The notes: a model not told the origin generated them from the sequence alone. Shown: positions 1-11,286, counted from the first letter of the stretch. The stretch: 64,000 bases of DNA from Marinobacterium_A aestuariivivens (GCF_042661465.1 NZ_JBHSWE010000001.1:3038001-3102000); one strand, 5' to 3'. Numbers and translations are program-made.

Positions 1-2
1 AC

Positions 3-1784
3 AAGCTCGAGACCCGGGTGCGGGACCGGTACGAAAGCGACTCTATCCGCATCCATATCACCGGTTTCGCCAAGGTGGTCGGCGATCTGATCGACGGCGC
101 CAGCGACGTGGCGCTGTTCTTCGCCGTTGCCTTCGCCGTGACGCTGGTACTGCTGTTCCTCGATTTCGGCAGCCTCGGCGGTACCCTGGTGCCGCTCGCC
201 TGTTCGCTGGTCGCTGTGGTCTGGCAGCTTGGGCTGCTGCGCTGGCTCGGCTTCGGCCTCGATCCCTACTCGATGCTGGTGCCCTTTCTGGTGTTCGCCA
301 TCGCGGTCAGTCACGGCGTGCAGGTCGTCAACACCGTCGCCCAGGAAGCGGCTGCCGGTGCCGACAGCCCGCTGGCGGCACGCCGCGCCTTCCGTACGCT
401 CTACATCCCGGGGCTGACCGCGCTGCTGTCCGACGGCATCGGTTTCGTCACCCTGATGGTGATACAGATCCAGGTGATCCAGGACCTGGCGCTGGCCGCC
501 GCCATCGGCGTCGCCGTCATCATCCTCACCAACCTGCTGCTGTTGCCGCTGCTGATGTCACGGGTCGGGGTGGGGCCGGCGGCGATCGAACGGGCGCGAC
601 GTGCCCGGAGCGTTAGCGCGTCGCGCTGGCGTCTGCTCACCTTCTTCGCCCGTCCCCGCGGCGCCCTGCTGGCCCTGGCCGTTGCCCTGGCACTGGCGGT
701 GCTGGGCGTGCAGCAGACCCAGGCGCTGAAGATCGGCGACCTGGATGCCGGTGCGCCGGAACTGCGCAAGGATTCGCGCTACAACCGCGACAACGCCTTC
801 ATCACTTCGAACTATTCGACCTCGAGTGACGCCTTCGTGGTCATGGTGACGACGGAGGCGGAGCAGTGTTCGCGTTTTGCCACCCTGGGGCTCGTCGACC
901 GCTTCCAGCACTACCTGACCGGCGTGCCCGGCATCCAGTCGAGCCTGTCGCTGGCCGATGTCGCCGAGCGGGTCACGGCCGGGCTCAACGAGGGCAGCCT
1001 GAAATGGCGCTCGGTCAGCCGCAACCAGTACGTCATCAACGCCTCCCTGGCCTATGTGCCCGGCGGGCTGATGAACGGCGACTGCTCGCTGTTGCCGGTG
1101 ATACTGTTTCTCGACGACCACCGGGCCGAGACGCTGCAGCGGGTGAGCGCGGCGGTGGCGGCTTTCGCGGACGCGCACGACAGCGACAGCGTGCAGTTCC
1201 GCATGGCGGCGGGCAATGCCGGCGTCGAGGCGGCGACCAATGAGGTGATTGGGGTTGCCCAGTACGAGATGCTGTTCTGGGTCTATGGCGTGGTCAGCCT
1301 GCTCTGCCTGCTGACCTTCCGCTCGCTGCGCACCGTGCTCTGCATCATTCTGCCGCTGGCCCTGACCTCGCTGCTGTGCCAGGCACTGATGGCGCGCCTC
1401 GGAATCGGCGTCAAGGTGGCGACGCTGCCGGTGATCGCCCTCGGCGTCGGTATCGGCGTCGACTACGGTATCTACATCTACAGCCGTCTCAACGGCTATC
1501 TGCAGCAGGGCCTGGCACTGCCGGACGCCTACCTGGCGACGCTGCGCACCACCGGCAAGTCGGTGGCCTTCACCGGCCTGACCCTGGCGATCGGGGTGGT
1601 GCTCTGGGTGCTGTCGCCGATCCGCTTCCAGGCCGACATGGGCATTCTGCTGACCTTCATGTTCCTCTGGAACATGCTCGGCGCGCTTATCCTGCTGCCG
1701 GCACTGTCCTGTCTGCTGTACCGGCATGGGCCCGGTACGGTGGTGCAACCGGCCTCGGAGCAAGCGGTGTCCAGGGTTTCGTGA
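3..1784 (+). CDS. RND/MMPL-family exporter, 5' truncated by the window edge
   Basis: Inner-membrane exporter of the RND superfamily (MMPL type), expected to use the proton gradient to move hydrophobic substrates. The reading frame is already open at base 3, so the start lies outside the window. About 590 residues are visible. First come the helices of the N-terminal membrane domain, with a conserved stretch around PYSMLVPFLVFAIAVSHGVQ. A soluble loop with the pattern KDSRYNRDN and TSSDAF follows, then a second membrane domain with GVGIGVDYGIYIYSR. The duplicated architecture is typical of full-length proteins of about 800 residues. MMPL exporters are often found with DUF1302/DUF1329 proteins; such a pair lies 45 kb away at 46.4-49.7 kb. 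The substrate is unknown. Confidence 0.85.
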   Translation, partial: KLETRVRDRYESDSIRIHITGFAKVVGDLIDGASDVALFFAVAFAVTLVLLFLDFGSLGGTLVPLACSLVAVVWQLGLLRWLGFGLDPYSMLVPFLVFAIAVSHGVQVVNTVAQEAAAGADSPLAARRAFRTLYIPGLTALLSDGIGFVTLMVIQIQVIQDLALAAAIGVAVIILTNLLLLPLLMSRVGVGPAAIERARRARSVSASRWRLLTFFARPRGALLALAVALALAVLGVQQTQALKIGDLDAGAPELRKDSRYNRDNAFITSNYSTSSDAFVVMVTTEAEQCSRFATLGLVDRFQHYLTGVPGIQSSLSLADVAERVTAGLNEGSLKWRSVSRNQYVINASLAYVPGGLMNGDCSLLPVILFLDDHRAETLQRVSAAVAAFADAHDSDSVQFRMAAGNAGVEAATNEVIGVAQYEMLFWVYGVVSLLCLLTFRSLRTVLCIILPLALTSLLCQALMARLGIGVKVATLPVIALGVGIGVDYGIYIYSRLNGYLQQGLALPDAYLATLRTTGKSVAFTGLTLAIGVVLWVLSPIRFQADMGILLTFMFLWNMLGALILLPALSCLLYRHGPGTVVQPASEQAVSRVS

Positions 1785-1802
1785 GGCGTAAAGGGTGGCG
1801 GG

Positions 1803-1822
1803 TTACGTGTAACGCGTAACGC
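1803..1822. repeat. Short TAACGCG-type heptamer repeat
   Basis: Just after the exporter gene the sequence reads GTTACGTGTAACGCGTAACG, a degenerate tandem of a TAACGCn heptamer. Similar heptamer tracts occur at 11263-11286 and 46301-46343, also outside genes. Confidence 0.45.
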
Positions 1823-1910
1823 TGTTTGTGGGGCTTATGACCGTAATTGTCATCTATCCTTCATGGCATGGCTGCTATTAATACGGACCCTCTGTGACGG
1901 GTGAAAATTT

Positions 1911-1942
1911 TTGTCACTCATATTGGTAACTTTTGTTATTGG
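1911..1942 (+). promoter_or_regulatory. Shared beta-oxidation promoter motif, copy 1
   Basis: Upstream of the acyl-CoA dehydrogenase the sequence contains TGTCACT, then 12 bases, then TTTTGTTATTG. The same two blocks with the same 12-base spacing occur upstream of fadB at 7634-7663. The blocks start 129 and 139 bases before the respective start codons. This is either a shared promoter core or an operator for a fatty-acid regulator; the regulator is not identifiable here. Confidence 0.55.
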
Positions 1943-2040
1943 TCTGCTCCGGGGCATGAGCGATGCTGTAGTCATCGGCGGACGGAACGCCAAGATCCAT
2001 CCCCGGACCTGGTTTCGCAAACTTTTGAGGACAACGAAAG

Positions 2041-3840
2041 ATGGCAGAGTACAAGGCTCCATTACGCGACATCCACTTTGTGCTGAACGAACTGCTGGAC
2101 GCCGAACGCCACTACCAGGGTCTGGTCGGGGCCGAGGATGCGACGCCGGACATGCTCGCGGCCATCATCGACGAGGGCGCCAAGTTTGCCGAGCGCGTGC
2201 TGTCGCCGCTGAACCAGAGTGGCGACCGCGAAGGCTGCCGTTTCGAGGACGGCGAGGTGAGCACGCCGGAAGGCTTCAGCGAGGCCTATCGGCAGTTCGT
2301 CGCCGGCGGCTGGCCGTCCTTGGCTCATGAGCCGGCGTGGGGCGGTCAGGGTCTGCCGGAGTCGGTCGGCATGGTGATCAGCGAACTGACCGGCAGTGCG
2401 AACTGGGCCTGGAGCATGTATCCGGGACTGAGCCACGGCGCCATGAACACTCTCGAGGCACACGGCACCGACGAACAGAAGCAGGTTTACCTGACCAAAC
2501 TGGTCAGCGGCGAATGGACCGGCACCATGTGTCTGACCGAGCCCCATTGCGGCACGGACCTCGGGCTGCTGCGGACCCGGGCGGAGCCCGCCGGCGATGG
2601 CAGCTATCTGATCAGCGGCACCAAGATCTTCATCTCCGCCGGCGAGCACGACATGGCCGACAACATCGTCCATATCGTGCTGGCGCGGCTGCCCGATGCG
2701 CCGGCCGGTACCAAGGGGATCTCGCTGTTCGTGGTGCCCAAGTTCCTGCCCGACGCCGCAGGCGGCTGTGGCGAACGCAACAGCCTCGGTTGCGGTTCGA
2801 TCGAACACAAGATGGGCATTCACGGCAACGCCACCTGCGTGATGAATTTCGACGGCGCCCGGGGATTCCTGATCGGCCCTGCGAACAAGGGCCTGAACTG
2901 CATGTTCACCTTCATGAACACTGCACGCCTGGGCACGGCGTTGCAGGGCCTGGCCCATGCCGAGTGGGGCTTCCAGAACTCCCTGGCCTATGCCCGCGAG
3001 CGGCTGCAGATGCGGGCGCTAACCGGCGCGAAGAATCCTCAGGACGCGGCCGACCCGATCATCGTCCACCCGGCTGTACGCAACATGCTGCTGACGCAGA
3101 AGGCCTTCGCCGAAGGCGGGCGGGCGCTGATCCATTACTGTGCCCAGCTGGCGGACCAGGTCAAGCAGGGGGCCGACCCTGAGCAACGTCAGGAAGCCGA
3201 TGCGTTGCTGGCGTTCCTGACCCCGATCGCCAAGGCATTCCTGACCGAGGTCGGTTTCGAATCGGCCAACCAGGGCCTGCAGGTGTTCGGCGGCCACGGC
3301 TATATCTCGGAATGGGGCATGGAACAGAACCTGCGCGACTGCCGCATCTCGATGCTGTACGAAGGCACCACCCAGATACAGGCCCTGGACCTGCTCGGGC
3401 GCAAGGTGCTGATGACCCGGGGCGAGTCGCTCAAGCGCTTCACCCGGATCGTCCACGCATTCTGTGAATCGGCAGAAGAGGAGGGGGCCATCCGCGCCTT
3501 CGTCCGGCCGTTGCAGCGGCTCAACCGCGAATGGGGCGACCTGACCACGAACCTGGGCATGAAGGCGATGCAGGATCGGGAGGAGGTCGGCGCGGCCGCC
3601 CAGGACTACCTGATGTATTCCGGCTACGTGGTGCTGGCCTATTTCTGGGCCCGCATGGCCCGGGTCGCCGAGGAGAAGCTCGCCCAGGGCTCGGACGACG
3701 CCGACTTCTACCGCGCCAAGCTGCAGTGCGCCCGTTTCTATTTCGAGCGCCTGCTGCCGCGCACCCTGACCCTGAGCGAGACCATGCTGTCCGGTGCCGA
3801 CAACCTGATGGACCTGGATGCCGATCATTTCGCCTTCTGA
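2041..3840 (+). CDS. Acyl-CoA dehydrogenase (FadE/DmdC-like, 599 aa)
   Basis: FAD-dependent oxidation of an acyl-CoA to the trans-2-enoyl-CoA, the first step of beta-oxidation. The 599-residue length with an extra C-terminal domain matches the DmdC-like subgroup rather than classical 380-residue enzymes. Visible features are the substrate/FAD segment MCLTEPHCGTDLG near residue 160, ISGTKIFISAGEHD near 200, GGHGYISEWGMEQ near 415 and the catalytic-base motif YEGTTQIQALDLLGRK near 440. The ATG at 2041 follows GAGGACAACGAAAG, a plausible ribosome-binding site. It heads a plus-strand run of fatty-acid genes and carries the shared upstream motif at 1911. The preferred chain length cannot be read from sequence. 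Confidence 0.93.
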   Translation: MAEYKAPLRDIHFVLNELLDAERHYQGLVGAEDATPDMLAAIIDEGAKFAERVLSPLNQSGDREGCRFEDGEVSTPEGFSEAYRQFVAGGWPSLAHEPAWGGQGLPESVGMVISELTGSANWAWSMYPGLSHGAMNTLEAHGTDEQKQVYLTKLVSGEWTGTMCLTEPHCGTDLGLLRTRAEPAGDGSYLISGTKIFISAGEHDMADNIVHIVLARLPDAPAGTKGISLFVVPKFLPDAAGGCGERNSLGCGSIEHKMGIHGNATCVMNFDGARGFLIGPANKGLNCMFTFMNTARLGTALQGLAHAEWGFQNSLAYARERLQMRALTGAKNPQDAADPIIVHPAVRNMLLTQKAFAEGGRALIHYCAQLADQVKQGADPEQRQEADALLAFLTPIAKAFLTEVGFESANQGLQVFGGHGYISEWGMEQNLRDCRISMLYEGTTQIQALDLLGRKVLMTRGESLKRFTRIVHAFCESAEEEGAIRAFVRPLQRLNREWGDLTTNLGMKAMQDREEVGAAAQDYLMYSGYVVLAYFWARMARVAEEKLAQGSDDADFYRAKLQCARFYFERLLPRTLTLSETMLSGADNLMDLDADHFAF

Positions 3841-3916
3841 CCGGGGACACTGTTCGGCTTCAGGCGCCTTCGCGGGCTAGAATAAATCCAACAAAAACGA
3901 CACTGGGGCACATTCG

Positions 3917-5587
3917 ATGGACAAGGATCAGCCAAGGGGCAGTATGATACCGGAAGCCCTGAACCGGCGCGGCTACAACACTATTCTGGATCTGGTCGCG
4001 CGTGTATGCACGGATCATGCGGACAGGCCGGCGTTCACCAGCTTCGGGCGCACCCTGAGTTTCGGCGAGCTGGACCGGCTGGCGGACGCCTTTGCGGTCT
4101 ACCTGCAGCGCAATACCGATCTCGAACCGGGCGACCGCATAGCGGTGCAGTTGCCGAATATCGTCCAGTATCCGGTGGTGCTGTTCGGCGCCCTGCGCGC
4201 CGGGCTGGTGGTGGTCAACACCAATCCGCTCTACACGCCGCGGGAGATGGAGCACCAGTTCCGCGATTCCGGCGCCAAGGCGCTGGTGATTCACAAGAGC
4301 ATGGCGCACAACGCCGAAAAGATCATCGGCAACACCGAGGTGCGCCACGTCATCCTGACCCAGATCGGCGACCTGCACGGCTGCGTCAAGCGCACGCTGC
4401 TCAACGCAGCGATCAAGTACCTGAAGAAGATGGAACCGCCTTTCCATCTGCCCGAGGCCGTTTCGCTGCGCGATGCACTGGAGTCGGGGCTCGGCCAGAA
4501 GCCGCAGCCGGCACCGCGCACCACCAGCGATATCGCCGTACTGCAGTACACCGGCGGTACCACCGGCATCGCCAAGGGGGCGGTGCTGACCCATGGCAAC
4601 CTGGTCTCCAACATGCTCCAGGGCTGCAAGCTGATCAGCCAGGCGGCTCCGGGCTGGAGCGACACCACCGTCGCGCCGCTGCCGCTCTACCATATCTACG
4701 CCTTCACGCTGTCGCTGATCGTGATGGAAAACGGCGGCCACACGGTGCTAATCCCGAATCCGCGGGATATCCCCGCTTTTATCCGCGACCTCAAGGGGCT
4801 CAGGGTTTCGTGCTTCATCGGCCTCAATACCCTCTTCGTCGCGCTCTGCAACCGGGAGGCGTTCCGCGAGCTTGATTTCAGCAACCTCAAGGTCACCATC
4901 TCCGGCGGCATGGCGCTGACCCACGATGCCGCCGACCGCTGGCAGGAGGTGACCGGGTGCGAAATCATGGAGGGCTACGGTCTCACCGAGACCTCGCCGG
5001 CGGTGGCCATCAACCCGCCCGGCGGCGTGCGCATTGGCACCATCGGCCTGCCGTTGGCGGAAACCGAGATCCGCATCATCGATTCCGATGGCGCAGACGT
5101 CGAACCCGGTACGCCCGGGGAGCTCTGCGTCCGCGGTCCCCAGGTGATGGTGGGCTACTGGCATCTCGAGCGGGATACGGCCCTGGCCTTCACCGACGAC
5201 GGCTACTTCATGACCGGCGACGTGGCGATGCAGGACGAGGATGGCTATCTGCGCATCGTCGACCGCGCCAAGGACCTGATCATCGTCTCGGGCTTCAATG
5301 TCTATCCCAACGAAGTCGAGGATGCCGTCTGTTCCCATCCGGATGTCGTCGAATGCGCGGCCGTCGGTGTACCGGATACGAAAAGCGGCGAAGCCATCAA
5401 GCTGTTTGTCGTCAGCCGCAATGACCAGCTCGGCGTCGAAGACATCCGGCAGTGGTGCCAGGAGCAATTGACCCGCTACAAGGTTCCCAAGGTGATCGAG
5501 TTCACCGACGAGCTGCCCAAGTCGAATGTCGGCAAGGTGCTGCGGCGCAAGCTGCGGGACGCCGAACGCGACGCCGAGGTCGCCTGA
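3917..5587 (+). CDS. fadD: Long-chain fatty-acid--CoA ligase
   Basis: ATP-dependent activation of fatty acids to acyl-CoA through an acyl-AMP intermediate. The 556-residue protein has the P-loop-like motif YTGGTTGIAKGA near residue 212, the adenylate-binding motif GYGLTETSP near 355, the hinge region GDVAMQDEDGYLRIVDRAKDLI, the FACS motif VSGFNVYPNEVEDAV, and the C-terminal LPKSNVGKVLRRKLR with the catalytic lysine. Length and motif spacing match FadD. It begins 76 bases after the acyl-CoA dehydrogenase and probably shares its transcript, feeding acyl-CoA to that enzyme. Confidence 0.92.
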   Translation: MDKDQPRGSMIPEALNRRGYNTILDLVARVCTDHADRPAFTSFGRTLSFGELDRLADAFAVYLQRNTDLEPGDRIAVQLPNIVQYPVVLFGALRAGLVVVNTNPLYTPREMEHQFRDSGAKALVIHKSMAHNAEKIIGNTEVRHVILTQIGDLHGCVKRTLLNAAIKYLKKMEPPFHLPEAVSLRDALESGLGQKPQPAPRTTSDIAVLQYTGGTTGIAKGAVLTHGNLVSNMLQGCKLISQAAPGWSDTTVAPLPLYHIYAFTLSLIVMENGGHTVLIPNPRDIPAFIRDLKGLRVSCFIGLNTLFVALCNREAFRELDFSNLKVTISGGMALTHDAADRWQEVTGCEIMEGYGLTETSPAVAINPPGGVRIGTIGLPLAETEIRIIDSDGADVEPGTPGELCVRGPQVMVGYWHLERDTALAFTDDGYFMTGDVAMQDEDGYLRIVDRAKDLIIVSGFNVYPNEVEDAVCSHPDVVECAAVGVPDTKSGEAIKLFVVSRNDQLGVEDIRQWCQEQLTRYKVPKVIEFTDELPKSNVGKVLRRKLRDAERDAEVA

Positions 5588-5692
5588 ACCGCAGGTGGGT
5601 CTGAGCCCGCAGGGCGAAGCCCAGCAACAGGCGCTACAGGCTATAAGCCGCGAGCCGCAAGTGGTACCTGCTGTTAAATAGAGGAGTGTTCG

Positions 5693-6649
5693 ATGAGTTT
5701 GCCCCAAGCATTCGAAGGGCGGTTGAGCCTGCCGCTGATTTCGGCACCGATGTTTCTGGTGTCGGGGCCGCAGCTGGTGATCGAGGCCTGCAAGGCCGGA
5801 GTGGTCGGTACCTTTCCCGCGCTCAATCAGCGCAGCAGTGAAGGCTTCGAACAGTGGCTGCAAGAGATCGCGGCGGCGCTGGCAACCGGCGAACGGGTCA
5901 GCGGCGTCCCTGCCGCGCCCTTCGGTGTCAACCTGATTGTTCATAAGAGCAATCCGCGACTGCACGCCGATCTCGCGCTGTGCGTAAAACATCGGGTGCC
6001 GCTGGTGATAACGTCGCTCGGCGCGGTCAAAGAGGTTGTGGATGCCGTGCACGACTATGGTGGCCTGGTGTTTCATGACGTCACCAACGTGCGGCATGCG
6101 AAGAAGGCGGTGGAGGCCGGCGTTGATGGCCTGATCGCCGTCTGTGCCGGCGCCGGGGGGCATGCCGGCACCCTGAGCCCCTTCGCCTTGGTCAACGAGA
6201 TCCGTCGGTTTTTCAATGGCACCCTGATCCTGTCGGGATGCCTGTCCAGCGGCCGTGATCTGGCGGCGGCGCGGATGATGGGCGCCGACCTGGGCTACAT
6301 GGGCACACGTTTTATCAACACCCGTGAGAGCCTGGCCGTAGACGGCTACAAGGACATGATCCTGTCGAGCAGTGCCGCCGATATCGTCTACACCCCGAAA
6401 GTTTCGGGCATCCCGGCCAGCTTCATGCGCCAGAGCCTGGAGGCGGCGGGACTCGACGACCGGCATGGCGAAGGCGGACTAAACTTGAATGACGAGGCCA
6501 GGGCCTGGAAGACGGTCTGGTCGGCCGGCCAGGGCGTCGGTTCCATCAGCGATGTGCCCGCCGTGGCCGAACTGGTGTCGCGTCTCAAGGCTGAATTCCA
6601 TCAGGCCGCGGAGCAGTTCGCTGCCTCCGCGGTCCGGTATCAGGATTGA
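5693..6649 (+). CDS. Nitronate monooxygenase / 2-nitropropane dioxygenase-family flavoprotein
   Basis: FMN-binding TIM-barrel protein of the 2-nitropropane dioxygenase family, 318 residues. The diagnostic phosphate/flavin loop CAGAGGHAG lies near residue 150, followed by LILSGCLSSGRDLAAARMMGADLGYMGTRF, the second FMN-phosphate segment. The N terminus (LPLISAPMFLVSGPQLVIEACKAG) is typical of the family. The ATG is preceded by AGAGGAG. It lies inside the fatty-acid gene run, 9 bases before the enoyl-CoA hydratase gene. Family members in such settings are often annotated as nitronate monooxygenase without proof; a role in acyl-CoA redox metabolism or detoxification is equally possible. Confidence 0.85.
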   Translation: MSLPQAFEGRLSLPLISAPMFLVSGPQLVIEACKAGVVGTFPALNQRSSEGFEQWLQEIAAALATGERVSGVPAAPFGVNLIVHKSNPRLHADLALCVKHRVPLVITSLGAVKEVVDAVHDYGGLVFHDVTNVRHAKKAVEAGVDGLIAVCAGAGGHAGTLSPFALVNEIRRFFNGTLILSGCLSSGRDLAAARMMGADLGYMGTRFINTRESLAVDGYKDMILSSSAADIVYTPKVSGIPASFMRQSLEAAGLDDRHGEGGLNLNDEARAWKTVWSAGQGVGSISDVPAVAELVSRLKAEFHQAAEQFAASAVRYQD

Positions 6650-6658
6650 CGGAGGTTT

Positions 6659-7411
6659 ATGATGTCTGAACTCCTTACTCAACGATATGACAACGGTGTA
6701 CTGGGACTGACACTGAACCGACCCGAGAAGAAAAACGCCCTCAACCGGGCAATGTACCTGTCGCTGACGGAGCTGCTGCAGCAGGCGGACAGGGATTCCG
6801 GGATTCGGGTTGTGGTGCTGAGCGGTGCCGGCGACAGCTTCTGTGCTGGCAACGATCTCGCCGATTTCATCGCCAGCGGCGGCGATGCCGAAAACGCCCG
6901 GGTACCCTTGCGGCTGCTGCAGACCCTGGCGGCCTTCAGCAAGCCGCTGATCGCCTCGGCCCAGGGACACGCGGTCGGCATTGGCACCACCCTGCTGCTG
7001 CACTGTGACCTGGTGTACGGCGCCGAGGACCTGCGTCTGCAGCTGCCGTTCGCCCGTCTGGGGCTGGTGCCGGAGGGCGGCAGCAGCCTGTTGCTGCCGC
7101 AGCTGGCCGGCCATCGCCAGGCCTTCGAGCTGCTGGTACTGGGTGAGCCCTTCGACGCCGTACGCGGGCGCGAGATCGGCCTGGTCAATGAAGTGCTGCC
7201 GGGCGAGAAACTGCAGTCGCGGTCGCTCGAGCAGGCGCAGACGCTGGCATCGCTGTCGTCCGAGGCCGTGCGCCAGAGCAAGCAGATGCTGCGCGCCCAT
7301 CAGCAGGACCTGTTGCAGCAGGTGCTGGTCGAGGAGGTCGACGCTTTCCGCGAGCGCCTCGCCTCGGAGGAAGCCCGATCTGCACTCGAGTCGGCACTGC
7401 GACGCAGCTGA
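6659..7411 (+). CDS. Enoyl-CoA hydratase/isomerase family protein
   Basis: Crotonase-fold enzyme of 250 residues. The oxyanion-hole segments SGAGDSFCAGNDLADF and GHAVGIGTTLLLHCDL are clear, and LVPEGGSSLLL retains the second catalytic glutamate. The first catalytic glutamate of true hydratases (GGG.EL.) is replaced by the GIGTTLLL stretch. One remaining glutamate is the pattern of delta3,delta2-enoyl-CoA isomerases, so isomerase activity on unsaturated fatty acids is more likely than hydration. It follows the nitronate monooxygenase gene by 9 bases, with AGG just upstream of the start, and is closed by the hairpin at 7437-7456. Confidence 0.88.
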   Translation: MMSELLTQRYDNGVLGLTLNRPEKKNALNRAMYLSLTELLQQADRDSGIRVVVLSGAGDSFCAGNDLADFIASGGDAENARVPLRLLQTLAAFSKPLIASAQGHAVGIGTTLLLHCDLVYGAEDLRLQLPFARLGLVPEGGSSLLLPQLAGHRQAFELLVLGEPFDAVRGREIGLVNEVLPGEKLQSRSLEQAQTLASLSSEAVRQSKQMLRAHQQDLLQQVLVEEVDAFRERLASEEARSALESALRRS

Positions 7412-7436
7412 GTCGGGTGGAAATCGAGTCAATGGC

Positions 7437-7456
7437 GGGCCGGCATATGCCGGCCC
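7437..7456 (+). terminator. Hairpin after the enoyl-CoA isomerase gene
   Basis: A perfect 20-base palindrome (GGGCCGGCATATGCCGGCCC) starts 26 bases after the stop codon and is followed by GGCTTTAT. It is a likely transcription terminator separating the first fatty-acid transcript from fadBA, although the T-run is short. Confidence 0.6.
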
Positions 7457-7632
7457 GGCTTTATCGCATGGCCGCACAAGCTGCGGCCGTGCAACTGACT
7501 TTCGATCATCCATACTTCAGGATGGATGCTGCCCCGGTTCTGTTTGGATGTGGACGGAATCGTTATCTTCTTTTGTTAATTTTATTTATTTAACTGCATG
7601 AAAAATAAGACATAAAAAATAATAGATATTTT

Positions 7633-7663
7633 ATGTCACTAATATGGGATGTTTTTGTTATTG
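7633..7663 (+). promoter_or_regulatory. Shared beta-oxidation promoter motif, copy 2 (fadBA)
   Basis: In the AT-rich 360-base gap before fadB lies TGTCACT, 12 bases, TTTTGTTATTG, the same arrangement as at 1912-1941. Downstream, TTGCTG and TAGTAT spaced 16 bases apart (7661-7688) could be the -35 and -10 boxes. Confidence 0.55.
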
Positions 7664-7772
7664 CTGCCAACAGTGGCTTGGCTAGTATGGGTGCAGCAGC
7701 CAGCAATTGAATTAGCCACCGGGCCACAGGCCTGAATAGAGTAGCCGGAGGCTATCCGGCCGGGGAAACAAG

Positions 7773-9917
<2,145 letters not shown>

Positions 9918-9934
9918 GCGGGGAGGAAAACGCA

Positions 9935-11113
9935 ATGAGCCTTAAACCGAATGATGTGGTGATCGTCGATGGCGTGCGCTCCCCGATGGGACGTTCCAGG
10001 AACGGTGTCTTTCGCAATGTGCGGGCCGAGAACCTCTCGGCTGCGGTCATGCAGGGGCTGCTGGCGCGCCATCCCCAGGTGGATCCGACCGAGTTCGAGG
10101 ATGTGATCTGGGGCTGCGTCAACCAGACCCTGGAACAGGGTTTCAATATCGCCCGCAATGCGGCATTGCTGGCCGGCATTCCCCATACCGTGGCGGCGCA
10201 GACCGTCAACCGTCTCTGCGGTTCGTCGATGGCCGCGCTGCACAGCGCCGCCCAGGCGATCCAGACCGGCAACGGCGACAGCTTCCTGGTCGGCGGCGTG
10301 GAGCATATGGGGCACGTGCCGATGACCCACGGCGTCGACGTCAACCCGGCGATGTCCAAGCATGCCGCCAAAGCCGCGATGATGATGGGCGTGACCGCCG
10401 AGATGCTGGCCAAGATGAACGGCATCGGCCGCGAACACCAGGACGCCTTCGGCGCCCGTTCCCAGCAACGTGCCCATGCGGCGACAGTCGAGGGGCGTTT
10501 CGCCAACGAGATCGTGCCGGTCGAGGGGCATGACGAAAACGGCTTCAAGGTGCTGCAGGAAATCGACGAGGTGATCCGTCCGGACACCACCCTGGAGTCC
10601 CTGAGCCAGTTGCCGCCGGTCTTCGTACCCAAGGTCGGCACCGTCACGGCCGGCACCTCTTCGGCGCTGTCCGACGGCGCCAGCGCAATGCTGGTGATGT
10701 CCGCCAGCCGTGCCCAGGGTCTGGGTCTGAAGCCCCGCGCCCGTATCGTCAGCATGGGCGTGGCGGGTTGCGAGCCCTCGATCATGGGCTATGGCCCGGT
10801 TCCGGCGACACAGAAGGCGCTGAAGCGGGCGGGCCTGCGCATTGACGATCTCGATTGCATCGAACTCAACGAAGCCTTCGCGGCCCAGGCTCTGGCGGTG
10901 CTCGGCGGTCTGCGTCTGAGCGACAAGATCGATCAGAAGGTCAACCTCAACGGCGGTGCCATCGCCCTGGGCCATCCGTTGGGCTGCTCCGGTACCCGTA
11001 TCACCACCACGCTGCTGAACGTGCTGGAACAGCGCAACGGCACCCTGGGGCTGGCCACCATGTGTATCGGCATGGGACAGGGTATCGCCACGGTGATCGA
11101 ACGCCTGAACTGA
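9935..11113 (+). CDS. fadA: Acetyl-CoA C-acyltransferase (3-ketoacyl-CoA thiolase)
   Basis: Beta subunit of the fatty oxidation complex; it cleaves 3-ketoacyl-CoA with CoA to acetyl-CoA and a shortened acyl-CoA. The 392-residue protein has the nucleophile motif NRLCGSSMAAL near residue 92, NEAFAAQALAV, the histidine motif GGAIALGHPLGCSG, and the second cysteine motif ATMCIGMGQG near the C terminus. The ATG at 9935 follows GGGGAGGAAAACGCA, a strong ribosome-binding site. It is co-transcribed with fadB and ends at the terminator at 11134. Confidence 0.95.
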   Translation: MSLKPNDVVIVDGVRSPMGRSRNGVFRNVRAENLSAAVMQGLLARHPQVDPTEFEDVIWGCVNQTLEQGFNIARNAALLAGIPHTVAAQTVNRLCGSSMAALHSAAQAIQTGNGDSFLVGGVEHMGHVPMTHGVDVNPAMSKHAAKAAMMMGVTAEMLAKMNGIGREHQDAFGARSQQRAHAATVEGRFANEIVPVEGHDENGFKVLQEIDEVIRPDTTLESLSQLPPVFVPKVGTVTAGTSSALSDGASAMLVMSASRAQGLGLKPRARIVSMGVAGCEPSIMGYGPVPATQKALKRAGLRIDDLDCIELNEAFAAQALAVLGGLRLSDKIDQKVNLNGGAIALGHPLGCSGTRITTTLLNVLEQRNGTLGLATMCIGMGQGIATVIERLN

Positions 11114-11133
11114 TTCAACCGGGTCCAGCGAGC

Positions 11134-11168
11134 AAAGGCCCCGATGGCCTGGATCATCGGGGCCTTTT
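11134..11168 (+). terminator. Rho-independent terminator of fadBA
   Basis: The stem AAGGCCCCGATG pairs with CATCGGGGCCTT across an 8-base loop and runs into TTTT. It starts about 20 bases after the fadA stop. Confidence 0.85.
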
Positions 11169-11262
11169 GTACAGGGAGGTACTTATCCTGCGAATACAGG
11201 GACGTATAGGAACAGGGTTTTGTTTAAGGGTGACAGGTGACGCGTAATGCTTAACCTCTCAG

Positions 11263-11286
11263 CCTCACGCCTCACGCCTCACGCTT
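11263..11286. repeat. CTCACGC heptamer tandem repeat
   Basis: Three tandem copies of CTCACGC lie in the 360-base gap between fadA and the LemA gene, preceded by looser relatives (TGACGCGTAATGC near 11239). It resembles the TAACGCC tract at 46301. The rest of the gap after the terminator shows no gene. Confidence 0.6.

Noticed and set aside
558..1763. Long minus-strand open frame under the exporter gene
   Set aside because: Its translation is Gln/His/Arg-rich low-complexity, typical of the shadow of GC-rich coding DNA, and the plus strand encodes clear membrane helices.
4748..6466. 572-residue minus-strand frame across fadD and the nitronate monooxygenase
   Set aside because: It covers two well-supported genes on the other strand and has no family motif.
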